A stretch of 39,961 bases of DNA from Aliarcobacter sp. (lineage in GTDB: Bacteria; Campylobacterota; Campylobacteria; Campylobacterales; Arcobacteraceae). Below the pieces are notes generated by a model that was not told where the DNA came from, made no database searches, and was given only the letters and a program-made list of their open reading frames with translations. The translations under genes were made by a program, and so were the position numbers. This document shows, one piece after another, positions 9,517-17,370 of the stretch. Within the stretch, counting starts at the first letter, position 1. Every line of letters begins with the position of its first letter. The stretch covers positions 1 through 39,961 of the forward strand of contig JAGOIF010000011.1 of NCBI GenBank assembly GCA_017995775.1. The letters are read 5' to 3'.

Positions 9517-10181
9517 ACTAAACTCTCCATATAACTTTTGATTTTTAACATATCATAATATGCATCTTTTTTTGAAGATGGATTTCGTAACAAAAAATTT
9601 GGTGAAAATGTTGCTATTAATGTTATTCCATTATACAACAATTCTTTACCTCTTATTTGCATAAAATTATCATTATTTTTTAATAAATAAGAATAACTTT
9701 TCTCACCTAAGGCAACAATTAATTTAGGTTTTATTAATTCAATCTGTTTTAATAAATAATCATTGCAGGTATCAATATTAGAATTATTTAAACCATTTAA
9801 ACTTTTACATTTTACCAAAGTTGTTAAATAAACATCTTCTTTTTTAATAAGTAAAACATTTTCAATCATTTTTGTTAATAATTCACCTGACTTACCAGAA
9901 TAAAATACTCCAAGCTCATCTTCACTATTACTTGGTTCATCACTTATAAACATAATATCAGAATTATTTTTACCATATCCAAATAAAACATTTTTTCTAG
10001 ATTTACAAAGATCACATAAATAACAGTGTTGAACACTATTTTTTAGTAACTCTAAGTTATCTGGTAATTTAACATTTTTAATTTCACTTGATATGAAATT
10101 TATTGTTTCATGATATTCATAACCAAAAGATTTTAAATAATTTAAATTTTTCAATAATTGATTTTTAACTGTTTTTGTCAT
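9513..10181 (-). CDS. Divergent family-4-like uracil-DNA glycosylase
   Basis: 222 residues. The plan is that of the 4Fe-4S uracil-DNA glycosylases (families 4/5): a cysteine cluster CYLCDLC (53-59), then RKNVLFGYG, then a diverged motif 1, DEPSNSEDELG, then SGKSGELL, TTLVKC (Cys125), Cys139 fourteen residues on, LIVALGEKS and a final TFSPNFLL. Cys125 and Cys139 with two of the early cysteines are spaced for a cluster. Two signature sites deviate: family 4 has GEAPGxxED, where this protein has SDEPSNSED, and the HP(S/A) of motif 2 is SP. It may therefore have altered or lost glycosylase activity. It is the first gene of an operon with the lipoprotein and aspS. No ribosome-binding site is seen, and a TACAAT ends five bases before the ATG. 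Confidence 0.75.
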   Translation of the reverse strand: MTKTVKNQLLKNLNYLKSFGYEYHETINFISSEIKNVKLPDNLELLKNSVQHCYLCDLCKSRKNVLFGYGKNNSDIMFISDEPSNSEDELGVFYSGKSGELLTKMIENVLLIKKEDVYLTTLVKCKSLNGLNNSNIDTCNDYLLKQIELIKPKLIVALGEKSYSYLLKNNDNFMQIRGKELLYNGITLIATFSPNFLLRNPSSKKDAYYDMLKIKSYMESLV

Positions 10182-10186
10182 GTGAA

Positions 10187-10192
10187 ATTGTA
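10187..10192 (-). promoter_or_regulatory. -10 box TACAAT five bases before the UDG-like start codon
   Basis: On the minus strand TACAAT is followed by TTCAC and then the ATG at 10181. With no Shine-Dalgarno present, this suggests transcription from or next to the start codon. A TG one base upstream is not in the exact extended position, so support is weaker than for uvrC. Confidence 0.4.
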
Positions 10193-10215
10193 CATAAATA
10201 TTTCTTGAATAACTA

Positions 10216-10267
10216 TTTGTTCCATCTATTTATATAATTTTGTAAAAAAACTTGACTTTTGTTCCAA
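10216..10267 (+). repeat. Two direct TTTGTTCCA repeats, 42 bp apart, at the HTH gene promoter
   Basis: TTTGTTCCAT at 10216-10225 and TTTGTTCCAA at 10258-10267. The start-to-start distance of 42 bp is four helical turns, so both lie on the same face. The second copy fills the spacer between the -35 and -10 of the promoter at 10252-10280. They are candidate operator sites, possibly for the small HTH protein itself. Confidence 0.45.
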
Positions 10268-10280
10268 TATTTTATACAAT
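10252..10280 (+). promoter_or_regulatory. Sigma-70 promoter of the small HTH gene
   Basis: TTGACT at 10252-10257 and TACAAT at 10275-10280 are separated by 17 bases. Transcription should start near 10287, giving a leader of about 21 nt. A strong ribosome site (AAGGAG at about 10295-10300) precedes the ATG at 10308. A real -35 box is uncommon in this window; the S10 operon promoter is the only other one. Confidence 0.65.
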
Positions 10281-10307
10281 GCCGAAGAAATAAAAAGGAG
10301 AACTATA

Positions 10308-10520
10308 ATGACAGTGCCTAGTTTAAGAAAACTAGAATTTGATTTACAGGTTAATAAAACAACTTTACATAATTGGAAAAAGAATAGACCTAAACTTTTT
10401 GAGTTTATTATTGAATCATATAAGAATAGAGAAGTGATGAAAAAACATTTAGAATTACTGATGGAACAAAAAGAAATTATTGAAAAAGAGATTGATCTTA
10501 CAAGAAATAGAATTAGCTAA
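10308..10520 (+). CDS. Small helix-turn-helix protein with C-terminal coiled coil
   Basis: A 70-residue protein. Residues 4-34 (LRKLEFDLQVNKTTLHNWKKNRP) look like a helix-turn-helix in which the recognition helix ends in HNWKK, a pattern seen in short XRE/MerR-like and phage-type regulators that read one DNA half-site. Residues 35-68 are a charged amphipathic helix (KNREVMKKHLELLMEQKEI) suited to dimerisation. No other domain is present. It has its own strong promoter and ribosome site, and lies alone between the UDG-like operon and the end of the ribosomal operon, divergent from the former. Paired repeats around its promoter suggest autoregulation. Role unknown; a transcription factor or antitoxin-like regulator is possible, but no toxin gene is near. 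Confidence 0.75.
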   Translation: MTVPSLRKLEFDLQVNKTTLHNWKKNRPKLFEFIIESYKNREVMKKHLELLMEQKEIIEKEIDLTRNRIS

Positions 10521-10606
10521 TATTAAAAGCTATGGAGCTAATATTAAAGAGGTATAACTTTTTTAAAGCGCGCGAAATATTATTTATATTGGCTTCATAG
10601 TTTTTT
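10515..10606 (+). other. Structured non-coding region / terminator after the HTH gene
   Basis: AGCTAATATTAAA occurs at 10515-10527 and again at 10536-10548, 21 bp apart (two helical turns). AAGCTATGGAGCT (10527-10539) can pair with GGCTTCATAGTTT (10591-10603), 13 bp with three G-U wobbles, and TTTTTT follows at 10601-10606, so the whole could end transcription. The 51-base loop holds an inner helix AAAGAG/CTTTTT and the striking GCGCGCG run near 10568-10574, very rare in such AT-rich DNA. It may be an elaborate terminator or the 3' part of a small RNA. Confidence 0.45.
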
Positions 10607-10674
10607 GTATTTTTTTGGGATTATATTTATTTGAGGTATTTGAGTTTAAATTTTAATTTTGAGTTTAATAAATC

Positions 10675-10696
10675 AAATAAGGAAAAATCCTTATTT
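10675..10696 (-). terminator. Terminator at the end of the S10-spc operon
   Basis: Perfect 9-bp inverted repeat AAATAAGGA / TCCTTATTT with a four-base loop, 22 bases past the infA stop. No further ribosomal gene (rpmJ, rpsM) follows, so the operon ends here. It may also stop transcription coming from the HTH gene, since the plus-strand side is followed by AATTTTT. Confidence 0.7.
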
Positions 10697-10718
10697 AATT
10701 TTTCAGATATAAATATTA

Positions 10719-10937
10719 CTACTTATATCTATGAGTTATTCTACCTTTATCAAGTGAATAAGGTGTTATTTCTACTTTTACTGTATCATTAGTTAATATT
10801 TTAATATAGTGCATTCTCATTTTTCCTGAGATATGACATAAAACTATATGTCCATTGTCTAATTCAACTCTAAACATAGCGTTTGGTAAAGCTTCAATTA
10901 CTTTTCCATCTACTACTATTACATCATCTTTTGCCAC
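10719..10937 (-). CDS. infA: Translation initiation factor IF-1
   Basis: 72 residues, the standard length. A single S1-like OB fold ([34 protein letters not shown]) that binds the 30S A site during initiation with IF-2 and IF-3. The start is GTG at 10937, with AAGGAG five bases upstream; that Shine-Dalgarno overlaps the stop codon of map, so the two are coupled. It is the last gene of the operon; a terminator follows. In many bacteria rpmJ-rpsM-rpsK-rpsD come next, but not here. Confidence 0.97.
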   Translation of the reverse strand: MAKDDVIVVDGKVIEALPNAMFRVELDNGHIVLCHISGKMRMHYIKILTNDTVKVEITPYSLDKGRITHRYK

Positions 10938-10946
10938 TTTTTCTCC

Positions 10947-11711
10947 TTAGTTTTCCGAATTACTTAAAATAACTGCTGTACCATTGATAACAGCCACAGT
11001 GTGTTCATAATGACTACCTCTTAATTTATCTTTAGAGACAACATCCCAGCCATTTTCTAAAATAACAGGTTCTCTCATCTTCTGACAAATCATAGGTTCT
11101 ATACAAAATACCATTCCATTTTTGATTTTTGGACCAGATTTTGTATCTCCATTTTCTAAATAATTTGGAATTTCTGGTTCTTCATGTGGTTTTTTCCCGA
11201 TACCATGCCCACAAAATCTAACAAGTGGTTGGTAACCTCGTGATACAATAAAATCTTCAATAAGTTTAGATAACTCTTTAAATCGCATACCTTCTCTTAT
11301 TACGTCAATTGCATAATATAAAGAGTCTTTAGAGCATGCTATTAATTCTTCATCTTCTTTTGATATTTTTCCTATTGGCATAGTAATAGCAGAATCGCCA
11401 TACCAGCCATCAATTTCTGAACCAATATCAAGTCCAAGAATATCACCTTCTTTTAAAACAACATCAGTAGGAATTCCATGTATTATAACTTCATTAAGTG
11501 AAGTACAAATAGCTGCAGGAAAACCATAAAGTCCTTTAAATGAAGGTCTAGCTCCTAAATCTCTTAAGAACTTTTCCCCCATCGCATCAACTTCTTTTAA
11601 TGTCATTCCAGCTTTTACATTAACTTTTAAAAAATTTAATGTTTTTGCAACTGCAATGTTTGCAATTCGAAGTTTTTCTATTTCGTTCGGTTTTCTTAAT
11701 GGGATTGCCAT
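10947..11711 (-). CDS. map: Methionine aminopeptidase, type I
   Basis: 254 residues. Removes the N-terminal Met from new proteins with small second residues. The five metal ligands are all visible: two Asp in GLDIGSEIDGWYGDSA, His in RFCGHGIGKKPHEEP, Glu in FCIEPMI and Glu in GSHYEHTVAV. There is no N-terminal zinc-finger extension, so it is the short bacterial type Ia. It starts two bases after the secY stop and is followed by infA, the usual Campylobacterota order secY-map-infA (adk, common between secY and map elsewhere, is absent). Confidence 0.97.
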   Translation of the reverse strand: MAIPLRKPNEIEKLRIANIAVAKTLNFLKVNVKAGMTLKEVDAMGEKFLRDLGARPSFKGLYGFPAAICTSLNEVIIHGIPTDVVLKEGDILGLDIGSEIDGWYGDSAITMPIGKISKEDEELIACSKDSLYYAIDVIREGMRFKELSKLIEDFIVSRGYQPLVRFCGHGIGKKPHEEPEIPNYLENGDTKSGPKIKNGMVFCIEPMICQKMREPVILENGWDVVSKDKLRGSHYEHTVAVINGTAVILSNSEN

Positions 11712-11713
11712 TT

Positions 11714-12976
11714 TTATAATCCAACCGCACTAAGAGTTTGATATTTATTAGAATACTGTTGTGCTTCAATTTTTCTCATAGTATCAATAGCAACTTGTAC
11801 AACGATTAGTACAGCAACCCCTCCAAAATAGAAAGGTACTCCCATAGCTTTAACAATAAGCCAAGGAAGAGTTGAAATTAATCCCATGTAAATCGCACCC
11901 CAGAATGTTAATCTACTTGCAACATCATTTAAAAAATCAGCTGTACTTGCTCCTGGTCTTACACCTGGAATAAATCCACCTTGCTTTTTAAGGTTTTCAG
12001 AAATATCTTTTGCATTAAATGTAATTGATGCATAAAAGAATGCAAAGAAAACTACAAATAAAAACATAAATAGGTTAAACGTATATGAAGTTGGACTTAA
12101 ATAATCAGCTATCATAACTAGGTATTTATTTTGACTTCCTTGTAACACAGTTGCAGGGAACATTAAAATAGCACTTGCAAAAATTGCTGGAATTACTCCT
12201 GATAAGTTAACCTTAATAGGAATATAATTCATAATTCTTTTATTTTGGTTTTGCATCATAACTTTTCTAGAATATGATACAGGTACCCTTCTTTCACCTA
12301 ACTCAACATAAATAATAGCTCCAACTGTTGCCATAATAATAACTAAAATTGCAATTACCGTTAAGAAACTCATTTGTCCATTATTAACTAAATCAATAGT
12401 TCCACCAATTGCACTTGGAATTGCAGATACAATACCAGCAAAAATAATTAATGAAATACCATTTCCAATACCTTTTTGTGTGATTTGTTCACCAATCCAC
12501 ATTAAAAGCATAGTACCAGTTAACATTGAAATTGCAGAAACTGCAATAAATGTATTCATATCGATTGAAATAGCTCCTTGTCCGCTTTGACCAGTTAATG
12601 AATTAAGACCAACTGAAACACCAATAGATTGAATTAATGTGATAACAATTGTTGTATATCTAATGATTTGCATGTATTTTTGCATACCATCTCGTTCTTT
12701 TTTCATTTTACCAAGTGCTGGGAAAGTTGCTGCTAGAAGTTCCATAATAATAGAAGCAGTAATGTAAGGCATAATTCCTAGTGAAATAATTGACAATCTT
12801 TCAACTGCATTTCCACTAAACATATTAACAAGACCTAGTGCATTATTTGCATTAGAGTCGAAGAATTCTTTAACTACGTCTATATTAACTCCAGGTACTG
12901 GCACGTATGCCAGTAATCTGTAAAGAAAAATAAAGCCTAATGTAATAAGAATCTTATTTATTAGATCTTTACTCAT
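11714..12976 (-). CDS. secY: Preprotein translocase channel subunit SecY
   Basis: 420 residues with about ten hydrophobic helices. It forms the SecYEG channel in the inner membrane for signal-peptide-bearing proteins. Recognisable segments: an N-terminal LLAYVPVPGVN helix end with the plug region after it, GIGNGISLIIFAGI, the cytosolic loop GERRVPVSYSRK that contacts the ribosome and SecA, and PGASTADFLNDVASRLTFWG. It begins two bases after the rplO stop with only a weak ribosome site, so it is probably translated by coupling to rplO. Confidence 0.97.
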   Translation of the reverse strand: MSKDLINKILITLGFIFLYRLLAYVPVPGVNIDVVKEFFDSNANNALGLVNMFSGNAVERLSIISLGIMPYITASIIMELLAATFPALGKMKKERDGMQKYMQIIRYTTIVITLIQSIGVSVGLNSLTGQSGQGAISIDMNTFIAVSAISMLTGTMLLMWIGEQITQKGIGNGISLIIFAGIVSAIPSAIGGTIDLVNNGQMSFLTVIAILVIIMATVGAIIYVELGERRVPVSYSRKVMMQNQNKRIMNYIPIKVNLSGVIPAIFASAILMFPATVLQGSQNKYLVMIADYLSPTSYTFNLFMFLFVVFFAFFYASITFNAKDISENLKKQGGFIPGVRPGASTADFLNDVASRLTFWGAIYMGLISTLPWLIVKAMGVPFYFGGVAVLIVVQVAIDTMRKIEAQQYSNKYQTLSAVGL

Positions 12977-12978
12977 AA

Positions 12979-13377
12979 CTATTTTCTCGTAGTTGTAACG
13001 TTTTCGTCTTTAATCTTAGCTACTAAATCTTTTGCAGTTGATCCAATTAATTTAACTTTTACTACTGATTTTGATAATTTATACACAGATTTAATAGAAT
13101 CTAATGTAATTTCATCAAGTGTCGCAATTTGAGTTACTTTATCAACATTAAGTGAATAAGGTTTTACTACTCTTGAAAAGAATCCAACTTTAGGAAGTCT
13201 TTTGTAAAGTGGTTGTTGACCACCTTCAAATCCTCTCTTCATTGAATAACCAGATCTAGCTTTTTGACCTTTGTTACCTTTTCCTGCAGTTTTACCAGTA
13301 CCACTTCCTTGACCTCTACCAAGTCTTTTAGTATTTTTAGTACTTCCAGCGGCTGGTTGTAAGTTATTTAATTCCAT
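12979..13377 (-). CDS. rplO: 50S ribosomal protein L15
   Basis: 132 residues, somewhat shorter than the 144 in E. coli. The N-terminal half is the long Gly/Arg/Lys-rich extension that threads into 23S rRNA ([20 protein letters not shown]); the C-terminal half is the globular domain. It starts only a few bases after rpsE: the L30 gene rpmD, which usually stands between rpsE and rplO, is absent here as in other Campylobacterota. Confidence 0.97.
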   Translation of the reverse strand: MELNNLQPAAGSTKNTKRLGRGQGSGTGKTAGKGNKGQKARSGYSMKRGFEGGQQPLYKRLPKVGFFSRVVKPYSLNVDKVTQIATLDEITLDSIKSVYKLSKSVVKVKLIGSTAKDLVAKIKDENVTTTRK

Positions 13378-13381
13378 TTTT

Positions 13382-13822
13382 CTATCCTTTAATTCTAGCT
13401 AATGCTTCAACAGTAGCTTGTACAAGGTTGTTTGGATTATTTGATCCTAAAGATTTTGCAATAATATCAGTTACTCCAGAAAGCTCAAGAACAGGTCTTG
13501 CAGCTCCTCCAGCGATAAGCCCAGTACCCTCAGATGCAGGCTTTAATAATATTCTACTTGCATTATATTTATGCTCAATATCGTGTGCGATTGTAGTTCC
13601 TTTAATAGAAACAGTAACTAAGCTTTTGAATGCGTCATCTAATGCTTTTTTAATTGCATCAGGAACTTCTTTTGCTTTACCAGTTCCAAATCCTACTGTA
13701 CCGTTTTTATCACCAACAACAACTAAAGCTGTAAATCTGAATCTTCTACCACCCTTTACAACTTTTGTTACTCTTCCGATTTTAACGATTGCTTCTTGAA
13801 AGTCTTCTCTATTTACTGCCAT
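13382..13822 (-). CDS. rpsE: 30S ribosomal protein S5
   Basis: 146 residues ([18 protein letters not shown]). The double-stranded RNA-binding N-terminal domain has the KGGRRFRF loop linked to accuracy and spectinomycin response; the C-terminal domain begins near [15 protein letters not shown]. Two ATGs are in tandem at 13825 and 13822. The second has AAGGG six bases upstream and is the better start; the first would be only three bases away. It is shorter than the E. coli protein (167) at both ends. Confidence 0.96.
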   Translation of the reverse strand: MAVNREDFQEAIVKIGRVTKVVKGGRRFRFTALVVVGDKNGTVGFGTGKAKEVPDAIKKALDDAFKSLVTVSIKGTTIAHDIEHKYNASRILLKPASEGTGLIAGGAARPVLELSGVTDIIAKSLGSNNPNNLVQATVEALARIKG

Positions 13823-13831
13823 CATTAACCC

Positions 13832-14191
13832 TTATAATTTAATACCATTTGCTCTTAATGCGTCAGCAAATGCTGCTACAACACCATGATAAAGATATCC
13901 ATTTCTGTCATAAACTACAGTTTCAATTCCAGCTGCTTTTAAAGCTTCAGCAAATTGAGTTGCAACTTTTACTGCATTTTCTTTATTCACATTTAAACCC
14001 ATAGCTTTTGAACTAACTGCTGCTAAAGTTGTACCTTCAGCATCATTAATAGCTTGTGCGCTAACATATTTGTTAGATTTAAAAATTGATACTCTTGGCT
14101 TTTCAGCTGTACCAAATATTGATCCTCTAACTCTTTTTTTTCTTTTTATTCTTAAAGCATTTTTTTTAGCTAAGTCTTTTATTCTACTCAT
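13832..14191 (-). CDS. rplR: 50S ribosomal protein L18
   Basis: 119 residues. Binds 5S rRNA together with L5 and helps place it in the large subunit. Basic N-terminus ([20 protein letters not shown]) followed by the conserved [18 protein letters not shown] core and the C-terminal [19 protein letters not shown]. The AAGG ribosome site overlaps the rplF stop codon nine bases upstream. Confidence 0.97.
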   Translation of the reverse strand: MSRIKDLAKKNALRIKRKKRVRGSIFGTAEKPRVSIFKSNKYVSAQAINDAEGTTLAAVSSKAMGLNVNKENAVKVATQFAEALKAAGIETVVYDRNGYLYHGVVAAFADALRANGIKL

Positions 14192-14200
14192 AGTTATACC

Positions 14201-14737
14201 TTACTTCTTAGAAGTTTTTCCGGCTTTTCTGATGATTTTCTCATCAGTATATTTAATACCTTTACCTTTGTACGGTTCTGGTTTTCTATAGCCTCTAATA
14301 ATTGCAGCAGCTTGACCAACTTGTTGTTTGTCTGCACCTTTTACGTTAATTATGTTTTTTTCAACAGTAACTTCTAATCCGTCAGGGATTTCATAGTTAA
14401 TAGGATGAGAATAACCTAATTGTAGTTCTAAAACTTCACCTTTTACTGCAGCTCTATAACCAACACCGTTGATTTCTAAAGATTTACTAAAACCTGTATT
14501 TAGACCATCAATTGCATTGCTTGTTAAAGCTCTGTAAGTTCCCCAAAACGCTGATGATTCTTTACTCTCACCAACTCTTGTTAAAGTAACGTTACCTTCT
14601 GCAACTTCAATACTTACTCTACCATGTGTTTCAACAGTAGCTACCTTGTTACCTTTTTTAACGCTAATTACCGTACCATCAACTGATACTTCAATCCCTG
14701 AAGGGATTGCGATAGGTTTTTTTCCAATTCTAGACAT
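14201..14737 (-). CDS. rplF: 50S ribosomal protein L6
   Basis: 178 residues, the normal length. Two similar alpha/beta repeats from an ancient duplication; the second ends in [20 protein letters not shown], the conserved region near the factor-binding site of the 50S subunit. Its AGGAG ribosome site overlaps the TAG stop of rpsH, so the two are translationally linked. Confidence 0.97.
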   Translation of the reverse strand: MSRIGKKPIAIPSGIEVSVDGTVISVKKGNKVATVETHGRVSIEVAEGNVTLTRVGESKESSAFWGTYRALTSNAIDGLNTGFSKSLEINGVGYRAAVKGEVLELQLGYSHPINYEIPDGLEVTVEKNIINVKGADKQQVGQAAAIIRGYRKPEPYKGKGIKYTDEKIIRKAGKTSKK

Positions 14738-14746
14738 TACTCTCTC

Positions 14747-15145
14747 CTACCATACTGTACAAAGTACTTCACCACCAACATTAGCAGCAAATGCTTCATC
14801 GTTAGCAATTACACCTTTGTTAGTTGAAACGATAATTGTACCGTACCCATTTTTAAAGTTTTTAATTTCAGAAGCGTTTTTATAAACTCTTCTACCAGGC
14901 TTAGAAACTCTTGTTATTTCGTTGATTACTGATTTATCATTATCATCATATTTCAATTCAACTTGAACCGTTTTCTTATTGTTTTGTCCATCGATAACTT
15001 TGAATCCAGTAATATACTCTTTTTGTAATAATACAGTAACTATACCAACTACAGTGTTTGAGTGTAATAATGTTGCAACTTCTAATTTTCTCATTGCAGC
15101 ATTTCTAATTCTTGTTAAAGCATCTGCGATTATATCATTCATCAT
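14747..15145 (-). CDS. rpsH: 30S ribosomal protein S8
   Basis: 132 residues ([16 protein letters not shown]). Primary binder of the central domain of 16S rRNA and, in E. coli, the translational repressor of the spc operon. The C-terminal STNKG.....GGEVLCTVW block is conserved. AGGAG stands ten bases before the first ATG of a tandem pair, which is the start chosen. Confidence 0.97.
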   Translation of the reverse strand: MMNDIIADALTRIRNAAMRKLEVATLLHSNTVVGIVTVLLQKEYITGFKVIDGQNNKKTVQVELKYDDNDKSVINEITRVSKPGRRVYKNASEIKNFKNGYGTIIVSTNKGVIANDEAFAANVGGEVLCTVW

Positions 15146-15158
15146 AGCTTAAATTCTC

Positions 15159-15344
15159 CTACCAACTAGCTTTTCTAACACCAGGTAATAAACCTTCGTT
15201 AGCCATTTTTCTTAAACAAATTCTACATAAACCAAAATCTCTATATACAGAGTGAGGTCTTCCACAAACAGAACATCTTGTGTAAGCTCTTACAGCAAAC
15301 TTAGGTGTTCTCTTTTGTTTAGCGATCATAGATTTCTTTGCCAT
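15159..15344 (-). CDS. rpsZ: 30S ribosomal protein S14, zinc-binding type
   Basis: 61 residues, the short S14 form. Two CxxC pairs ([20 protein letters not shown]) make a zinc ribbon, so this is the zinc-dependent (C+) version and not the long zinc-free one that some bacteria switch to under zinc limitation. Its ATG shares one base with the rplE stop (TAATG), with GGAAG upstream inside rplE. Confidence 0.96.
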   Translation of the reverse strand: MAKKSMIAKQKRTPKFAVRAYTRCSVCGRPHSVYRDFGLCRICLRKMANEGLLPGVRKASW

Positions 15345-15892
15345 TACGCTCTTCCTTTTGTAAATGGAATCCCTACTAATTCAAGTAATCTAAATGCCTC
15401 AGCATCATTAGAAGAACTTGTAGTGATTGAAATATTCATACCGTGTGTTTTAATAATGTTATCATATACAACTTCTGGGAACATTAATTGCTCATCTAAA
15501 CCAAAGTTGAAATTTCCTCTACCATCAAAACCATTTTTGTTAAGACCTCTAAAGTCTTTAACTCTTGGTAATGCAACGTTACATAATTTATCTAAGAAAT
15601 GATACATTTGTTCACCTCTTAAAGTAACTTTTACACCAACAGGCATACCTTCTCTAACTTTAAATCCAGCTACTGATTTCTTAGCAATAACTTTAACTGC
15701 TCTTTGACCAGCAATTAAAGAAATAGTATCTTCAATATTTTGGATTAATTTAGAATCTTTCATCGCTTCACCAGCACCAACAGAAATAACTACTTTTTCT
15801 ACTTTAGCAGTTAAAGTTTTATTCTTTGGAAACTCAGTTTCTAATACTGGTTTGATTTCTGATTTGTATTTTTCAAATAATCTTGATGCCAT
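15344..15892 (-). CDS. rplE: 50S ribosomal protein L5
   Basis: 182 residues from the ATG at 15892 ([10 protein letters not shown]). Binds 5S rRNA and touches the P-site tRNA. Conserved blocks: [58 protein letters not shown] three codons earlier opens the frame, but GAGG abuts it with no spacing, while GAGG to the ATG is nine bases; so the ATG one base after the rplX stop is preferred. Confidence 0.96.
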   Translation of the reverse strand: MASRLFEKYKSEIKPVLETEFPKNKTLTAKVEKVVISVGAGEAMKDSKLIQNIEDTISLIAGQRAVKVIAKKSVAGFKVREGMPVGVKVTLRGEQMYHFLDKLCNVALPRVKDFRGLNKNGFDGRGNFNFGLDEQLMFPEVVYDNIIKTHGMNISITTSSSNDAEAFRLLELVGIPFTKGRA

Positions 15893-15893
15893 A

Positions 15894-16133
15894 TTACTCA
15901 CCCTCTACTTTTGCTACATTTGAAATGTCAATTGGCATTTCTTTGTTTACGAATCCACCCTCAGGGTTTTTTTCTTGATCCGGCTTAACAGTTTTTTTAG
16001 CAACTTTACAATCTTTTACGATTACTTTATTTTTTGAAGGTAATACTCTTAAAACTTCTCCAGTTTTACCCTTGTCATCTCCAGCGATAATTTTTACAAT
16101 ATCACCTTTTTTGATTTTTAATTTAATTGCCAT
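15894..16133 (-). CDS. rplX: 50S ribosomal protein L24
   Basis: 79 residues beginning [11 protein letters not shown]. An early assembly initiator of the 50S subunit. The KOW motif [20 protein letters not shown] is at the N-terminus. The frame extends seven codons further upstream, but GGAGG, inside the end of rplN, lies nine bases before the ATG at 16133 and fixes this as the start. Confidence 0.96.
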   Translation of the reverse strand: MAIKLKIKKGDIVKIIAGDDKGKTGEVLRVLPSKNKVIVKDCKVAKKTVKPDQEKNPEGGFVNKEMPIDISNVAKVEGE

Positions 16134-16134
16134 A

Positions 16135-16503
16135 TTATAGTACCTCCGGTGCAAGTGAAACGATTTTCATGAAACCTGAATATCTTACTTCTCTAGCAAC
16201 TGGTCCAAAGATTCTTGTTCCAACTGGCTCTCTTTTTGCATCAAGAATAACCGCTGCATTATCATCAAATCTAATTAATGAACCATTTTCTCTTTGAACT
16301 TCTTTATGAGTTCTAACAACAACAGCTTTAACAACTTGACCTTTTTTGATCTTTCCAGTTGGAAGAGCTTTTTTAACTGAAGCAACAATAACGTCACCAA
16401 CAGTTGCGTATCTTCTTTTAGACCCACCTAAAACTTTGATACACATAATCTCTTTTGCACCTGTGTTGTCAGCTACATTTAATCTTGTAAAACTTTGAAT
16501 CAT
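16135..16503 (-). CDS. rplN: 50S ribosomal protein L14
   Basis: 122 residues, the exact family length. Lies at the subunit interface (bridge B8) and is a docking site for the silencing factor RsfS. Five-stranded barrel with [22 protein letters not shown] at the start and [11 protein letters not shown] near the end. ATG overlaps the rpsQ stop by one base; GGAG is seven bases upstream. Confidence 0.98.
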   Translation of the reverse strand: MIQSFTRLNVADNTGAKEIMCIKVLGGSKRRYATVGDVIVASVKKALPTGKIKKGQVVKAVVVRTHKEVQRENGSLIRFDDNAAVILDAKREPVGTRIFGPVAREVRYSGFMKIVSLAPEVL

Positions 16504-16754
16504 TAGTTAACTCCTGTAGCTACAATTGTCTTTAATCTAAAAGATTTAGTTTTCGACAATGGTCTACACTCAACAGCGATAACACTATCTCCAACATTTA
16601 ATTCATTTTTTTCATCATGAACTAAATATTTCTTAAATCTTTTTACAGTTTTGTGATATTTAGGATGCATTACTGATCTTGTAACTAATACAGAAGCAGT
16701 TTTATCACCTGATCTTTTTACCACTACACCTTGAATCTCTCTTTTATGTGTCAT
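16503..16754 (-). CDS. rpsQ: 30S ribosomal protein S17
   Basis: 83 residues. OB-fold protein that binds the 5' domain of 16S rRNA and is needed early in 30S assembly. Typical segments: [38 protein letters not shown] and [18 protein letters not shown] overlapping the rpmC stop region precedes the ATG. Confidence 0.97.
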   Translation of the reverse strand: MTHKREIQGVVVKRSGDKTASVLVTRSVMHPKYHKTVKRFKKYLVHDEKNELNVGDSVIAVECRPLSKTKSFRLKTIVATGVN

Positions 16755-16764
16755 ACTTAGATCC

Positions 16765-16956
16765 TTAGTTAGCTTTTGCAGCAGTCATAGCCGTTTGAAT
16801 TTTAGCGATGTCTTTTTTAGCAACTCTTAATTCAGACGTATTCGTTAACTGCATTGTTTTTAGCTTAGCTTTTAATTCAAAAAGAAGCACCTTTTTCTCT
16901 TTTAATAATACTTGAAGTTCATTCAAGTTTTTGTCTTTTAAATCAGTATAGTTCAT
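16765..16956 (-). CDS. rpmC: 50S ribosomal protein L29
   Basis: 63 residues, almost entirely two antiparallel helices ([22 protein letters not shown]). Sits at the polypeptide exit tunnel near L23 and contacts trigger factor and SRP. The gene begins inside rplP: the two overlap by 14 bases, an unusually long overlap for this cluster, and no clear Shine-Dalgarno precedes it beyond AAGAGA, so coupling to rplP is likely. Confidence 0.96.
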   Translation of the reverse strand: MNYTDLKDKNLNELQVLLKEKKVLLFELKAKLKTMQLTNTSELRVAKKDIAKIQTAMTAAKAN

Positions 16957-17368
16957 TTTCGCTATCTCTTGTTACAATTTTAGTTTTAAATGGTAGTTTA
17001 TGTTGTGCTAATGTTAAAGCTTCTCTAGCTAATTCATCAGAAACCCCCGCCATCTCAAAACAAATTCTTCCTGGCTTAATGTTCATAACCCATTTATCAA
17101 CAGACCCTTTACCTTTTCCCATTCTTGTTTCTAATGGTTTTGCAGTAAGTGGTTTATCAGGGAATACCATAATCCAAACTTTCGCTTGTCTTTTAACTTT
17201 TCTAGTCATCGCAATTCTTGACGCTTCGATTTGTCTTGAGTCAATTCTTCCGTGCTCTACAGCTTTGATACCGATATCTCCGTATGCTAAAGAGTTTCCT
17301 CTATGAGCCATACCTCTATTTCGGCCTTTCATCATTTTTCTAAATTTCGTTCTTTTAGGCATTAACAT
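16943..17368 (-). CDS. rplP: 50S ribosomal protein L16
   Basis: 141 residues. Binds near the A-site and peptidyl-transferase centre of 23S rRNA and organises the A-site tRNA. Marks: [17 protein letters not shown], the R-E-A-x-R-type segment [15 protein letters not shown], and [21 protein letters not shown]. Two candidate starts (17368 and 17362); AGAGG is nine bases before the first, which is kept. Confidence 0.97.
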   Translation of the reverse strand: MLMPKRTKFRKMMKGRNRGMAHRGNSLAYGDIGIKAVEHGRIDSRQIEASRIAMTRKVKRQAKVWIMVFPDKPLTAKPLETRMGKGKGSVDKWVMNIKPGRICFEMAGVSDELAREALTLAQHKLPFKTKIVTRDSENELY

Positions 17369-17370
17369 GA

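Noticed and set aside
9224-9541. Plus-strand open frame opposite the lipoprotein N-terminus
   Set aside because: Low-complexity Ser/Thr-rich translation complementary to the Lys/Glu/Pro linker; no ribosome site or family match. The lipoprotein with its lipobox is clearly real.
10521-10718. Possible rpmJ (L36) gene after infA
   Set aside because: No frame with the CxxC/CxxxxH L36 pattern is present; the gap holds hairpins only.
13428-13799. Plus-strand open frame across rpsE
   Set aside because: Shadow of a conserved ribosomal gene; the same holds for similar frames across rplR/rplF/rpsH/rplV/rplB.
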